From NCBI RefSeq assembly GCF_964656455.1, contig NC_135726.1, positions 9,562,394 through 9,626,393 on the forward strand: 64,000 bases of DNA, read 5' to 3'. Positions 34,511 through 46,189 of this stretch are shown here, in pieces; position 1 is the stretch's first letter; the number at the start of each line of letters is the position of its first letter. This DNA comes from Halichoerus grypus. Its lineage: Eukaryota > Chordata > Mammalia > Carnivora > Phocidae. A model generated the notes under the pieces. That model was not told the origin of the DNA. It was given only the letters and a program-made list of their open reading frames with translations, and searched no databases. The position numbers were made by a program, and so were the translations under genes.

Positions 34511-37488
34511 CAATGGAGAGAGAGCTGTATCAAAAAGGGTTGCTCATCATGTCTAATATTGCTCCCTCTGGTCACTCTATCTTTTGTCTCCCTGTTTTAT
34601 TTTCTTCTGTTACTATTTTCATTATGTCATTTTGTTATGCTATTTTGTCATGTCGATTTTTCCACATTTTGTGATATGATTTTCAGAAATGACCTTGTTT
34701 ATTTCTTTGCCTGTTTTTTTGTATATTTTGCCTATCTAGATGTAAGCTCTGTGAGATCATAACCTAGCCTGTCCCGGCTGATATGGCAACAAAAACTAGC
34801 TCAAATGGAAAAGATAATTTGTCTTGTGTAGCTTGAAGGGATTGGAGTGGCTCATAGAATTTATAGAAGCAGCAACCAGGACTTTAGAAATGACAAAGGC
34901 CGCACTGTGTGAACACATACCTACATGTACTTATTTCTTCTACCCCCCTCCCACCCCCCACCCCACCTCATCATTTCTCATTACCACTTATCTTTGCTTT
35001 CCTTCACTCTACACATTGCATCCATCTAGAAGGGAAGAATTCTGCCAAAAGCCCTAAATTCACTTTGTTCCAATTTAACATTTCCAGCAGTTTCATTGCC
35101 CCCATGTCAGAGGGCAGCCACTGGAAAAGATCCTGATTGGTTTTGCTTGGGCTATGTATGCTTCTTTGAACCAGTCACACTAGGAGTAGAATTGTGAGCT
35201 GTGCTTGCTCGTGTGTGCATGTGTGGTTTTTTTTTTTAATCGTTAATGTACATTTAATTTGGTATTTCTGTGCAAAAGCTTATTTAAATCATTGACCATT
35301 TTGTGGTGTTCAGTTTAGGTAATACTGCATAATAATAACCTATAGTCCACTTAACTTCCATATGTAAATATAGAGGTACTAATACTTTCTTCTTAGACTT
35401 CAGTGAATAGTCTTGCTCTCCTCCTGTGTGCCGTGTTGTTACATCCTTGAGCGTAGGAACCATAACTCCCTTATTTTCTGTCCCTCCAATATTACCTAAC
35501 AAAGTGCTTTATAGTTAGTAGCTACCCTCTGAATTTCTGACATCAGATTAAATGAGCTACTTAAGTAGCTGAATTTGTGGACTACATTCATTACATGTGC
35601 TTTATTTGGTGAGGATATGATTAGTTTTCACTACTGTGAAAGCAGGAAAGACTATAACTCTCTTTATTTTTAGTTTAAGAAATGCTATTCAGCAGTGCTA
35701 GGGAAGAGAAAGAAATCATTGATCATTGCAATAAGTCCTCCTTCACATCATGAATTCGAGCCTCTCTTATTGATATTTCCTTTAACTAATTGACTTTTTA
35801 CCTTGTACCTCATTTAATGATATGGATAGAGGCATCTGTGGTAGGTGGAAAAATTGCTCTCAGTATTGTTCTTCACTCAGATGAACTGCAGATGTTACCC
35901 TTGACATGTGAGTTAAAGAAAAGCAAACTTGCAGGAATCCATCAGAGACTGTCTCTAGGCAAGTAAGTAAGGCTTTAGGCCCTTGCCATCAGACCGGTGT
36001 GTGTGATCTAGTACTCTTGGTTTCAGCTGTAAACTTTTAGAAATGCAGAATCTAGGGCCTCAGCCCAGACCCTCAGGATCTAACTTAACAAGTTTCTCAG
36101 GTGATTTATAAGCAAAAGAAAGTTTGAGAAGCACTGCTCTAGAGATTAGAATCAGATTCCTGGAAGGCTTGTAGGGCCTTGAAGGTTGGGCTTTGAATGT
36201 AATTGATATTTTCGGGAAGCCAAGTGTTTACCCTAGGGATGACAATAGTGGCAAATGTTGATGTCCTCCTACCATGAGGTTGTGAGAGACATTACTAATT
36301 GTTCAGGGCACTCTTACCACCAAACTTCAGGATGTCTGTCCACATTCTCTACCTAGTGTGGTAACTTTCATGGAGACAGAAAAGTTGGCCTAAGAATTAA
36401 GGTCTATTTATTAATCTTGTCTGAAGACCAATAGTTGTTTGCTGAGTAGTGTCCAACAAGCAAAATAGACCAAAGGGAAATCTAGGTTATTGAATCTTGT
36501 GGGTATGGCTTTTGGATAATTTTTTGACCAAATAATAAAGTCAAGGTCATGAGTTTTGCCCTCAGCAAACCAGATAATCTCTTAATCCACTTCTTCCGGT
36601 CTTGCTCTGTCCCCCATTCATTTGCTCTTCCTCATGCTAAACTCATCTGAATTCCCCTCACTAACCTTCATCTTTTGAATTAAGCTGCTTCTCTTGATCT
36701 TTCTGGTTGGGGTACTTGGGAGAGGATCATTGTAACTATAATCCCCATCTCCTGGAGACCCAAACTCTGACACTGACTTGTATGAACCCTGGTTGTCTTT
36801 ATTCACCGTTTTGAAACAAACTCAGACTGAATGCCTCATCAAGGTCATCTGTTGCCTAAAATGTTACCCCAAATGATAGAAACTGGGAGAATGGATTAGA
36901 ATCCACTTAAATTGCCTACTTGAACAGGCTTGACGTTGTCACAATTCCCCCTAGTTGCCAAAGATGTAGGATCTGAGTCAACTTTTTAAGTTCTGGTCAC
37001 AATTCCACTACTTCCTGGAGTGTGATGTGGGACAAGTTAGCACATATCTCTTCTTTTCGGTTTGTTCTTCTTTCTGTGAAGTGGAATAATTCTAGAGCCT
37101 AATTCCCAGGGTTGTTTTGGAGATTAATGAGAATTATGTAAAATTTGGCACTGTACCTGGAGTATGATAAGATTTTACTACCATTGATGTCTACTAATTT
37201 CATTATTGTCATAATCTTTGAGGGGATTTTGGCTTTGTTGGAATAGAGGATTGGGCAGGGTCAACCAAAAGCAATTGGAGGTACAACTTTCTTTTTAATA
37301 TTCTCCTCTTCCCTCCAGACTTAACTCTTTATTGTCATGTAAAATTATTCTCCTAAGACATCTAAATCACCAGTTCAGTCAGATCCAGGGTATTTCCTCC
37401 CCCAAATTATGCCAAGTTTGGTATAAACCAATGTAGTTTGAATAATTAATCAACATCCAAATATATCCGCAGCAACCAGAACTCAGGC
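34511..37488. other. Gene-free sequence beyond the CLEC3A 3' end
   Basis: 36025-36140 is MER5A-like (aaatgcagaatctagggcctcagcccagaccctcaggatct...tttgagaagcactgctct). 36990-37190 is MIR-like. 35380-35520 is L2-like. No reading frame with coding character was seen. Confidence 0.45.
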
Positions 37489-37494
37489 TTTATT
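37489..37494 (-). terminator. Candidate polyadenylation signal of CLEC3A
   Basis: First AATAAA found on the minus strand beyond the CLEC3A stop, about 1.19 kb downstream. It is followed by a G/T-rich stretch (gagttctggttgctg) that could act as the downstream element. The 3' UTR would then run from 38684 to about 37470. This is inferred; variant signals closer to the stop are not excluded. Confidence 0.5.
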
Positions 37495-38684
37495 GTGCAG
37501 TGAAAAAAACTAAAACTTAATTCCAAGCACACGTAATTAAAGTTTGCAGAGAAAGATATTGTTCATAAAACATATTTGATATTTAAAGAAAAAAATGACA
37601 TTTGAAGAACAGAATACACTTAGAATTTCTGGCTTCTAAAAAGCCCATTTCCCTCAGGCCTAAGCTTTGTAATTTCATATTAGGCAATGATGTTATTTTG
37701 TACAATCTAGTTAAACTATTTAATGGAAATAGCATTTGACAGAATAAAATACTACATAGATGTATGACTACAAAATAGTATTATTTAAATCCAATGTTCA
37801 ACTTCAAAAGATAGATTGCCCCTAATAGACTTCAATATATGCTTGTTTAAATATATATATAAGTACATAAAGTATATAAAAAAGGAAATGATATATATAA
37901 TATCAACCCTCGATTTCATCCGGGAGGATAAGGATACTAAAGCCAGGGAAAAGTAGACATATTTTTTTCTTACTTATTTTCCCATACACTCTGCCTTAGG
38001 GTTACCCGTTTGAGTCAGAAATTGTAATGTAATTCTGGGACTAAACATTGACCAAATATGCTACTTTATCATTTCCTTTCAGAACTTGACTAGGCATTTT
38101 CAAAATCAGTGTGTGTATATGGTGGAGGGAAAGGGTCATGAAGAAAACAAAGTTAAATCAGAACATTTCTGAGACATCCATGTTCTGATGTGGCAGACAA
38201 GATGCAGGTCCCACCAGGGGATGCAGCAACTCAGAAAAGTTTATGGGCTAGCAAGGTACTATGACTGGGATGGAACAGACTGGGCATCAGACTGAGGTTT
38301 CTGGATTATATCACACCCAGACTCTCTGATTGAGAGAATTCTCATCAATCAAATACATACTAAACTTTAAAGGGAAAATCTTCCAGGTAGCTGTTGTGTT
38401 TTTAACACAGACGTGGTTTCTATACAAGGGAGAGGGCCTAGGAAAGTGGGAAGGATTTGATAGCCCATTTTGCAGAACCCACATTAACATTGTGCACATA
38501 GCTGGTCATTATTTTCTGATCTCCTATACCCCATGGAGGGCAAAATCACAATGAAATGTGGTAGCAAAATTGGCTGACTCCTGTATTCCTATGGACACAG
38601 ATGCCCGTGTGACAATTCTGACTTACTCTTGTGAACCATCAGCCTATAAATCGTGACCGATCTTGCATTTTTGAGAAGAGCCTA

Positions 38685-39076
38685 TTAAGGGATGATAAAT
38701 TCGCATATGTACCTCTTGCTGCTACGACAGACCTCGTCACTCCATTTCCCCTGAGCTGACTGGGAGAACAGGGCACAGTTTTCTCGCTTACCGCCGTTAG
38801 GCTGTGCACGGTCCCAGTTGAGGAAGGAGATGGTGACTCCATGGACATCAACAAACTTGCCCTCTGTGACCATGTCATTGATGCCCAGCCAAAAGTCATT
38901 GACACCTGGAAGGCTGCTTTTACCATAGTCTCGGAGGGCATTGATTTCATCAGAGTTTCTGGGGATAACCAAGGTTCCTCCCTTGGAGATGCAGTCTTCG
39001 TTGGCTTCATGGAAGTGCTTCAAGCCTTCCGAAGCAAGGTAGCATTTCTTGTGAACTTTTGTGCCTCGGAGACAGA
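38685..39076 (-). CDS. CLEC3A: CLEC3A coding exon 3 (C-type lectin domain)
   Basis: 392 coding nt after acceptor tttacag|TCTGTC, encoding residues 67-196, the whole C-type lectin domain. It begins VCLRGTKVHKKCYLASEGLK and ends RYICEFIIP followed by TAA (38687-38685) and, directly in frame, TAG (38684-38682). The domain cysteines and the WLGIND core are intact. The family usually has one more residue (Gln); a CAA to TAA change would explain the shorter end. Confidence 0.97.
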
Positions 39077-42000
39077 CTGTAAAGATGTGAAATTTGATAT
39101 ATTAAGATGCTTTTTGAGTGTTTTGCATCCAGGACTGGACTTGGAAAATAGCAATTAATATTTGTGGATTGAATGATGTGTCATCATAATGATGAATTAA
39201 TATTTATTGGAGATTTTGTATGTGTCAGACCCTGTGCTAAGCACTTTATAATAATGAACTCATGTAATAATCACAGCAGTCCCAGAAAGTGAGATTTTAT
39301 TACTCCCACTTTTAGAGATCAGGATATTGAGGCTTACAGAAGTTGTTATTTGTAACGACTTAGTGTGTAAAAACGTGTTACATAGCAGATAAGATCATAA
39401 CTACATAAATCCAGGTCTGTCCCACCATCAAAACATTTTTAGCCCATGCTGCTCTGATAGACACATGCTTGGTAGTTTGTAGAGCTCTACTGTGTGCTGA
39501 TTTCCTTGGAACTTCTGGAACTGGGTGGTGTTCCATAATTATTTAAAAAACAAACAAAAACAGAAGTGTGAGTTGACATATGGAGAGACAATGGTTTTGT
39601 TATGCAGATAACTCAGCCCTGGTAATATTGTTTAGGTTATCCAGGATAAACCAAACATAAAGATAGTTTTAGGGCAAAGCATTGGAGAACCAGGCTCTGA
39701 CATTTATTAGGTGTGTAATTGTTGGAGAAAATACTTAATGTCTCTGTGCCTCAGTTTCCTCATCTGTAAAATGAGGATAATCATAATGGCACCTATCTCA
39801 TAAATTGTTGGAGGACTAGTGTGTTAATATTTGTAAAGTATTTATAGTGCCCAGCTGTGGGGAAAGCGTTAATAAAACTCTTTTGCCTTCTGTCTGGTCA
39901 TTTGATCTTCCTTTAGCTTCTGAATTCTGATCCTAGAAACCTGATAAAGGGAATATGTAAACAGTATTACTAGGCAAAATTGCTTATGGTAAAAATGACC
40001 TTGAACTGGTCATATATAGCTGGCCTGGGAGTTATAAATCCTCGATGGAAGGCCATAACTTTAGTCTTCCCTGAAAGTGGTAACTCTTATAATTGGACAG
40101 GTCTCTTGAAGGACCCTTGAAGTTCTGTTTTTGGAGTTGCTTTGTAAGGTGTTGGATCCCGGGGGTATAAGCATTGTGGGCAAGGGCTGTTCTTGAACCC
40201 ACCCAGTGTGGCTCTCTTTTCCTTACCCTGGGAGCCAAGGAGGGTAGCTTTTTAGGTTTCTGGGAGCTCTACCCCCATGTAAAGAGGAATGGCAAGCTGT
40301 GGTTCTAACCAATGGCCTTCCATTTGCATCTGGTGTTCCATGTGGCCAGAGTGAGTCCTGTGATCCTATGTTTAGTTGAACCTCAGCAGATCTCCCAATG
40401 GGCACTAAGTAAACATCTAATGAGTGCTAATTATTTTCACCAATTAATATTTGCTTCAATTCTGTTTCATTGCCTATTAGAGAAGAATTATGAACAAGCT
40501 TTTAAAATGTATTATTGAAATGTTTATTTTTATTTCTCTACCACCCATATATAGGAGAAGGGAGTAGAAAATCAAGCTGATTTCCCCAAACAGTTGTCTG
40601 CCCAGCTTTTGAATCCTTTCTCCTGGACGCCTCTCTGGGTTTCCAATGTGTCTTTTAAAAAGTGTCACCTAGGGGCGCCTGGGTGGCTCAGTGGGTTAAG
40701 CATCTGCCTTCAGCTCAGGTCATGATCCCAGAGTCCTGGGATCAAGCCCCACGTCAGGATCCCTGCTCAGCGGGAAGTCTGCTTCTCCCTATCCCTCTGT
40801 CCCTCCCCCTGCTCCTTCTCTCTCTCTCTCTCAAATAAATAAAATCTTTAAAAAATAAAATAAAAAGTGTCACCTAGAACTTGACATGTATTCTAGATAT
40901 GGTTTGAATTACTGGCAAATCACGATTTCTTTTCCTATCTCTTTTGAGACAAGGCATTGATGAGTCGGGTCTTACCTGTCTGTAGGGCTTGCATTTCCTT
41001 CAGGGCATTGACTTCTCTCCAGAGCTTTTCAATTTGAGTCTTCAGGTCTCCATCCTTTTCTGGGGATATTTTAGGGTAGGAGGAATGAAAAGCGTATGAT
41101 TAAAATAAGATAAAAATAAAATAAAACTTTGGAACCCAGAATCTAAGGTGAGGGTGGTTTTGATGAAACTGAGCCGAGTGTACATGAAAATTAATGGATG
41201 ACAATATGTTGGCCAGGAAGATTCATAAGAGCTTGGTTGTAGTAATAATTCTAGATGGTCCTTCTTTGAGACAGGGCTGCTGTGCCTCTCCAGCCCCATC
41301 CTGTGGGACTCTCCCTCCATCAGGCATCAGACTTGTTGACTTTCAGAGTCAGGTGTGTCATCTCAGCATCCATTCCTTTGGGTTCCTCCTGCCTGGAACA
41401 CTCTTGCTCCAGCTCTTGTCCATCTCCTCATTGAGCTGAAATATCTTTTCCAGAAGCCTTTTCTGGTCATTGTCTCTACATTAACATCTGTCTGACTAAT
41501 CTCTTTCTTTGAACCTTTACTTTTCTTCTGAGCACTTTTCTCTAATCTATATTTTTACTTACTTAATTTCATGTGTCTTACTGTCCATGGTGCTCTTTGT
41601 GCTTAACACAATGCTTGGCACATAATAGCTGCGCATAATGTTTGTTGAATGAATAGACAAGATTCTAGGACTGATGGGGTCTGTCTTAGAAATTGACAGT
41701 TTGAACTCTTCAAAGGCAAGAATTATAATAAATTATCATAAATAACAAAAAGGAAAAATATTAAGAGCCACCATACACTGTACACCAGGAGCTTAATTCT
41801 TTCAGTATTCCTGTGAGATAGATACCATCACTATCCTCAGTTCACAGAAGAAATAGTAGAGGCACAGGAAGTCAAATTAACCTGCCATAGGCTAGCCAGC
41901 TAGTAAGGTGCAGTCAAGATTTGAATCTGTCTTACTCCAAGTCTGTGCTCGTCACATCCTTCTGATCTGCTCCTGCACAGTAATTGCCTGATCCCTAGCA

Positions 42001-45000
42001 CATGCCCTTGAACAGAGAAGATGCTTAAAGCTTGGTATGAGCTGTCCCCACCTGCCTCCTTATATAGATGCCATATGGGGAATCTGTGTTCTATCCTGGG
42101 TTTTTCAGGACCGTCCCAAAATCCACACATGCTGATTCATCATCCTCTTTAACATGCGCTTTGCAAGTCAGGTGTTTCCACGCTGGGTTAAGAAAGCCTT
42201 CTGGGATACCCAGGGGTGGACCCCACCTCTGTTTCACTTGATGTTGCAAATCAATTCTGAAAGCATCCAGTAGCTCAGCTCAGAAATACAGTAACCCAAG
42301 AATTTCCTCAGAGACCATTCGATCCAGAATAAATATAAGGGTACATTCAGAATGCAAAACCATCAACTGTTGGAGACCAGGCTCACAAAGACCGCTGAAG
42401 ACTTGCTTCCAAGTTTCAAATTGTCAACCATACAAATGTCATCGCCTTCCCTCTCAGCTTCCTGCTTCATTCTATATAAGTATGTGGCCTCCACAGGGAA
42501 GCTGTAAACGTTGTAATTAACATGAAGACATGAATAACATTAGGCTCCTGGGAAATCATTATGGAAATCATTGTCCAGGTGACTTGGCTTCTGCTTCTAA
42601 CCTTTGTGACAAATGTGGATGTGTTTTGTCTACAATGAATACAGGGAATATTTCAATTTAAAAATTAAATTTTAGGGGCGCCTGGGTGGCTCAGTCGTTA
42701 AGCGTCTGCGTTTGGCTTGGGTCGTGATCCCAGGGTCCTGGGATCGAGCGCCGCATCAGGCTCCCTGCTCTGTGGGAAGCCTGCTTCTCCCTCTCCCACT
42801 CCGCCTGCTTGTGTTCCCTCTCTCGCTGTATCTCTCTCTGTCGAGTAAATAAATAAAATCTTTTTTAAAAAATTAAATTTTATTCATTTCTGCAACATAT
42901 AATTTATTGAGACCTATGAGTTAAATTACCAGGGAAATTTTGTTTTTGAGTTAAGTCCCTCGATTGCCATTTTGAGTAAAACAACAATAACAACAACAAA
43001 AACTCCCTCTAATTTTATTATTGTTTTTCTCCAAAAGTAGTTTCAGTATAGAAATGCAGAAATAATTCCTGGAAAATGACCAGTAAACCTATGAAATCTA
43101 CCTCATCCTCATTAACAACCAAAGAAGTGTCAACCTTTTTAACAACCAAAGAAATGCAAATTAAAAGAGAGGTATTTTGTTTTTTGGTTAGGTTGACAGA
43201 GCTTAAGCTGATGATACGATGTTACGTTGTCAAGGTGTGTGGGAATGGTCACTCTCATATGCTGAAGACGGGAGCAGTGTGGGTTGATGCTATTATTTTG
43301 GGAGACAGTTGGAAAGTGTGATGAACCTGCAGTTTTCTAGAGGTGTATCATAACATCCTACCTAGCATGGGTTCAATATATGTGTACAAAGCAGTTCACT
43401 GAGGCAGTGGGTCAAAAACAATAGAATGGAAGCCACATAGAAGTTCACCAAGAGAGAACAGATGACATGAATCACGACCCATCTGTGCAATGGAATATTA
43501 TGCAACTACTTTAAGGACTGATGTATCCCTTATGTTGATAGTTATCCAAGATTCGGTGGATGAAATAAATTAATAGCCAATTCTTATTTGGTTAAAAATA
43601 GCAGGTTTTAATTGTGCATTAGAAGAACTCTGGGAATATTATTTCCCAACATGTAATAGTGGGTAATTTTGTGAAGAGGGTTGGGAGAGAAAAAATGGCT
43701 TTCATTTTTGATTTCATAAAGTTTGGTATAATTACCAGATACTTAAAATGTTTTAAAATTGTATGTGTTAGTGGAGAGAGAAGTGTTTGGTAAGTTTAGG
43801 CTTATTGCATCACTTACTGCTGTAGAATCTGCTTTCTTGGACTTAATAGCGAAAACTCACAAAAACTCCTTCAGGAGGATGATGCTGAAGAGGTGTGCGC
43901 AGTCAGTTAAAAGGCAAACAGGGAAGAAGAGCATGTGGGTATACATGCGTGTGGCTGGGATGGGGTGGGGGGAGCTCTGCATGACCTGAACCGAATGACT
44001 TCAGAAACATCCCCATAGCACACACACACCCACATGTTCACAGCCCTCTCCACGTCCCTACTGGGTGGTCACCACTTGGCCACTGCCTCCTGGCGGTGAA
44101 GAGATGCTGGCAGGAAAAATACGCCACATGATCACACAGTATCTTCTCCCTCCCTCCTTTCCCTGCCCTCATCTTCACCAGTATACTATACCACGTATGA
44201 GAAGTATTTTAACCTTCCATTTAAAAGAGGTAACAGGAAAGTTTAATATTGTATAAGGAAAAAGAGTCCACTGAAGAAATCTTGCGTCAGACCTAAATCA
44301 TAGAAATAAACGCCCCCTTTTTAGGGCACTTTATAATACGCAGAACACACACCAAGACAAGCCTCCTTTTTAACCCACCAGCCATCCATGTTGTGTCAAG
44401 TCTGCCTTGCACTTTGTTGGTTATGTTTCATATGTTTTGTTACTAATGAGGTGAAATTGTTAAGGAAATAGTGTCATAATACTGACCTTGAAATATGCTG
44501 ATAGGAAAATGAAAATGACTCAGAGAATGAGATAAAACATCACTCTTCGTCTCCCTTGATACTTTTTTCCTCTTGCTATGCTTTCAGCATATTGCAGATA
44601 AATTGCTGTCATCTTTGTTTTTTGCAAGATTTGTTTTTCTTTTTTAAAGATTTACTTATTTGAGAGAGAAAGAGAGTGAGCAGGGGGGAGGGGCAGAGGG
44701 AGAGAGAGAATGTCAAGCAGACTCCCACTGAGTGCAGAGCCCAGCGCAGGGCTTGATCTCACGACCCTGAAATCATGACCCTGAGATCATAACCTAAGCT
44801 GAAAGCAAGAGTTGGTCACTTAACTGACTGAGCCACCCAAGAACCCCTTTTTTTCTTTTTTGCCTCTTAACCCAGTTCAAGCCATCCAGATTTGGGGATT
44901 GCTTGGAGATACAGTTTTGCATTAAAATGTTTTCAAACGTAGGGACGCCTGGGTGGCTCAGTCGGTTAAGCGTCTGCCTTCGGCTCGGGTCATGATCCCA

Positions 45001-46050
45001 GGGTCCTGGGATGGAGTCCCACATCGAGCTCCCTGCTCGGCTAGAAGCCTGCTTCTCCCTCTGCCTGCCACTCCCCCTGCTTGTGCTTTCTCTCTCTCTC
45101 CCTAATAAATAAATAAAATCTTAAAAAAAAAAATGTTTTCAAACGCTACATGACTTTGCACGTTGAAATATTTTTAAGTTTAAAAAGAGGTTCAATTTCT
45201 CTCTGACATGAAAAAACTTAAATGTGTAGTATAGACTGTCTTTTTTTTTTTTTTAAGATTTTATTTATTTATTCATAAGAGACAGAGAGAGAGAGAGAGG
45301 CAGAGGGAGAAGCAGGCTCCCCGCTGAGCAGGGAGCCCGATGCGGGACTCGATCCCAGGAGTCCGGGATCATGACCTGAGCTGAAGGCAGACGCTTAACC
45401 ATCTGAGCCACCCAGGCGCCCTAGACTGTCTTTATATTGTCAGAGGTATGAAAATATACCTATGTGATAACCAGTGACAAAATGGTCTAACCTTGACTAT
45501 ACATTTAATAAGATTATAGTTATCTTACAAATATATTTGAACAGTTATATAATATCTAGGAATGAAACAGTATACTCTAATTTTTAATCAGTCTATCCTA
45601 CTTGACCCCTTGTTCATAATAACCAGATATCCACGTATCCAGGTTACCTCCCTCTGAAGAACATTCTTCGTGGCTAAGCTCACTTGACAAAGGATATACA
45701 ACACAGAAACTTTTTCTATTAAAAAAAAAAGGACCCCACTGCGTGATTCCTTTAAATATCAAATTGTTCCAGAGAATTAAAAGGTCACTCAGTCCCCTGA
45801 AATGCCATATACACATGATGGCATGGTACTTTCACCAGAGACAGTTCTCCTAGAAGAGTTTGGAAATGAATATTGCCCAGTCCCTCCCCACACTGAGCAA
45901 GCCTAGAATTTTGCTGGCCTGAAAAGCCCTGTTACCTTTCACTCGGCGTTTGCTGTGCTTCCTGGCTTTAAATTTGGATGTGTGGCTGGTGGTCTGGTCC
46001 AGGAGTAAGGTGATAACCAGGATGTAAATTACAAGTCCATTCTTTGCCAT
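38685..46050 (-). CDS. CLEC3A: CLEC3A, C-type lectin domain family 3 member A (three coding exons, spliced)
   Basis: Joining 46050-45936, 41059-40976 and 39076-38685 gives 591 nt, 196 codons plus stop, with GT-AG introns and matching phases (all splits after codon base 1). The product is a secreted, cartilage-associated C-type lectin of the tetranectin group. Residues 1-23 form a signal peptide (hydrophobic core about 6-17). Residues 26-38 are strongly basic. Residues 43-66 form a short amphipathic helix or coiled coil, the oligomerisation region in this group. The C-type lectin domain runs from Cys68 to the end, with six cysteines at 68, 78, 95, 167, 183 and 191, the WLGI motif at 129-132 and a QPN segment at 158-160. 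The usual WND calcium motif reads WSD (178-180). From memory the human protein is 197 residues and almost identical; here the last glutamine is missing. Identification is near certain from the exon sequences. Confidence 0.97.
39180..39880 (+). repeat. MIR fragments in CLEC3A intron 2
   Basis: 39190-39440 (tgtcagaccctgtgctaagcactttataataatgaactcatg...ggcttacagaag) and 39690-39880 (cttaatgtctctgtgcctcagtttcctcatctgtaaaatgagg). Confidence 0.8.
39881..40655. other. Unassigned part of CLEC3A intron 2
   Basis: No supported feature. Confidence 0.4.
40656..40876 (+). mobile_element. SINEC with 16-bp TSD, near CLEC3A exon 2
   Basis: Body 40672-40860, perfect duplications TAAAAAGTGTCACCTA at 40656-40671 and 40861-40876. 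It lies about 100 bp from the exon 2 donor, antisense to the gene. Confidence 0.95.
40976..41059 (-). CDS. CLEC3A: CLEC3A coding exon 2 (coiled-coil segment)
   Basis: 84 nt between acceptor ccccag|AAAAGG and donor ACAG|gtaaga. It encodes residues 39 (part) to 66, KDGDLKTQIEKLW and then EVNALKEMQALQT, with heptad-like spacing of L, I, L, V, L. It is too short to stand out as an open frame and was found from the splice sites and the family pattern. In tetranectin-group lectins the matching small exon encodes the oligomerisation helix. Confidence 0.96.
41360..41660 (+). mobile_element. L2 3' fragment in CLEC3A intron 1
   Basis: tgggttcctcctgcctggaacactcttgctcc...aacacaatgcttggcacataatagctgcgcataatgtttgttgaatgaatag. 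Confidence 0.85.
41780..41960 (+). repeat. MIR fragment
   Basis: attcctgtgagatagataccatcactatcctcagttcacagaagaaa...gctagccagctagtaagg. Confidence 0.65.
41961..42659. other. Unassigned part of CLEC3A intron 1
   Basis: Nothing recognised. Confidence 0.4.
42660..42882 (+). mobile_element. SINEC with 15-bp TSD
   Basis: Body 42675-42867, perfect duplications AAAAATTAAATTTTA at 42660-42674 and 42868-42882. Confidence 0.94.
43050..43650 (+). mobile_element. L1M LINE 3' fragment
   Basis: aacaaccaaagaaatgcaaattaaaagagaggtattttg, agacagttggaaagtgtgatg and ccatctgtgcaatggaatattatgcaactactttaaggac are degraded L1 ORF2-end and 3' UTR text, plus strand. Confidence 0.75.
43651..44635. other. Unassigned part of CLEC3A intron 1
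   Basis: Short open frames only; no supported gene or repeat. Confidence 0.4.
44636..44850 (-). mobile_element. Older-subfamily SINEC
   Basis: ttttaaagatttacttatttgagagag...cacttaactgactgagccacccaagaacccc, with the extra gtcact seen in older Can-SINEs. T-rich flanks obscure the duplication. Confidence 0.85.
44924..45145 (+). mobile_element. SINEC with 16-bp TSD
   Basis: Body 44940-45129, perfect duplications AAAATGTTTTCAAACG at 44924-44939 and 45130-45145. Confidence 0.95.
45232..45433 (-). mobile_element. SINEC with 12-bp TSD
   Basis: Body 45244-45421, duplications TAGACTGTCTTT at 45232-45243 and 45422-45433. About 500 bp from CLEC3A exon 1, sense to the gene. Confidence 0.95.
45936..46050 (-). 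CDS. CLEC3A: CLEC3A coding exon 1 (signal peptide and basic stretch)
   Basis: 115 coding nt encode MAKNGLVIYILVITLLLDQ and then a basic KFKARKHSKRRVK tail to residue 38, ending one base into codon 39. The donor reads AAAG|gtaaca on the minus strand. This ATG was chosen because a signal peptide follows directly and it matches the known N-terminus of the protein. The frame is open further upstream to 46167 but that part is 5' UTR: the TATA box lies inside it. Confidence 0.96.
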
Positions 46051-46119
46051 GGCTTTTGGGCAAGTCTGAGGACCACTGCCAGCTCCTGTGAAGTAGCTAA
46101 GAGGCAAGTAGACTGCGCA

Positions 46120-46180
46120 GCTACATCTTGCTCTGGAATGCCTGGGGCCAGCTTTATAAAAGCTCAAGTGAAAATTGGCT
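46120..46180 (-). promoter_or_regulatory. CLEC3A core promoter: TATA box with upstream CCAAT
   Basis: On the minus strand a TATA box (CTTTTATAAAGC) covers 46152-46163, about 102 bp upstream of the CLEC3A ATG, with a CCAAT box (GCCAATTTT) at 46171-46179. A start site about 25-30 bp downstream of the TATA box, near 46125, would leave a 5' UTR of about 75 nt. There is no CpG island. A TATA-driven, CpG-poor promoter fits a tissue-restricted cartilage gene. Confidence 0.7.
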
Positions 46181-46189
46181 GGAATCCTG

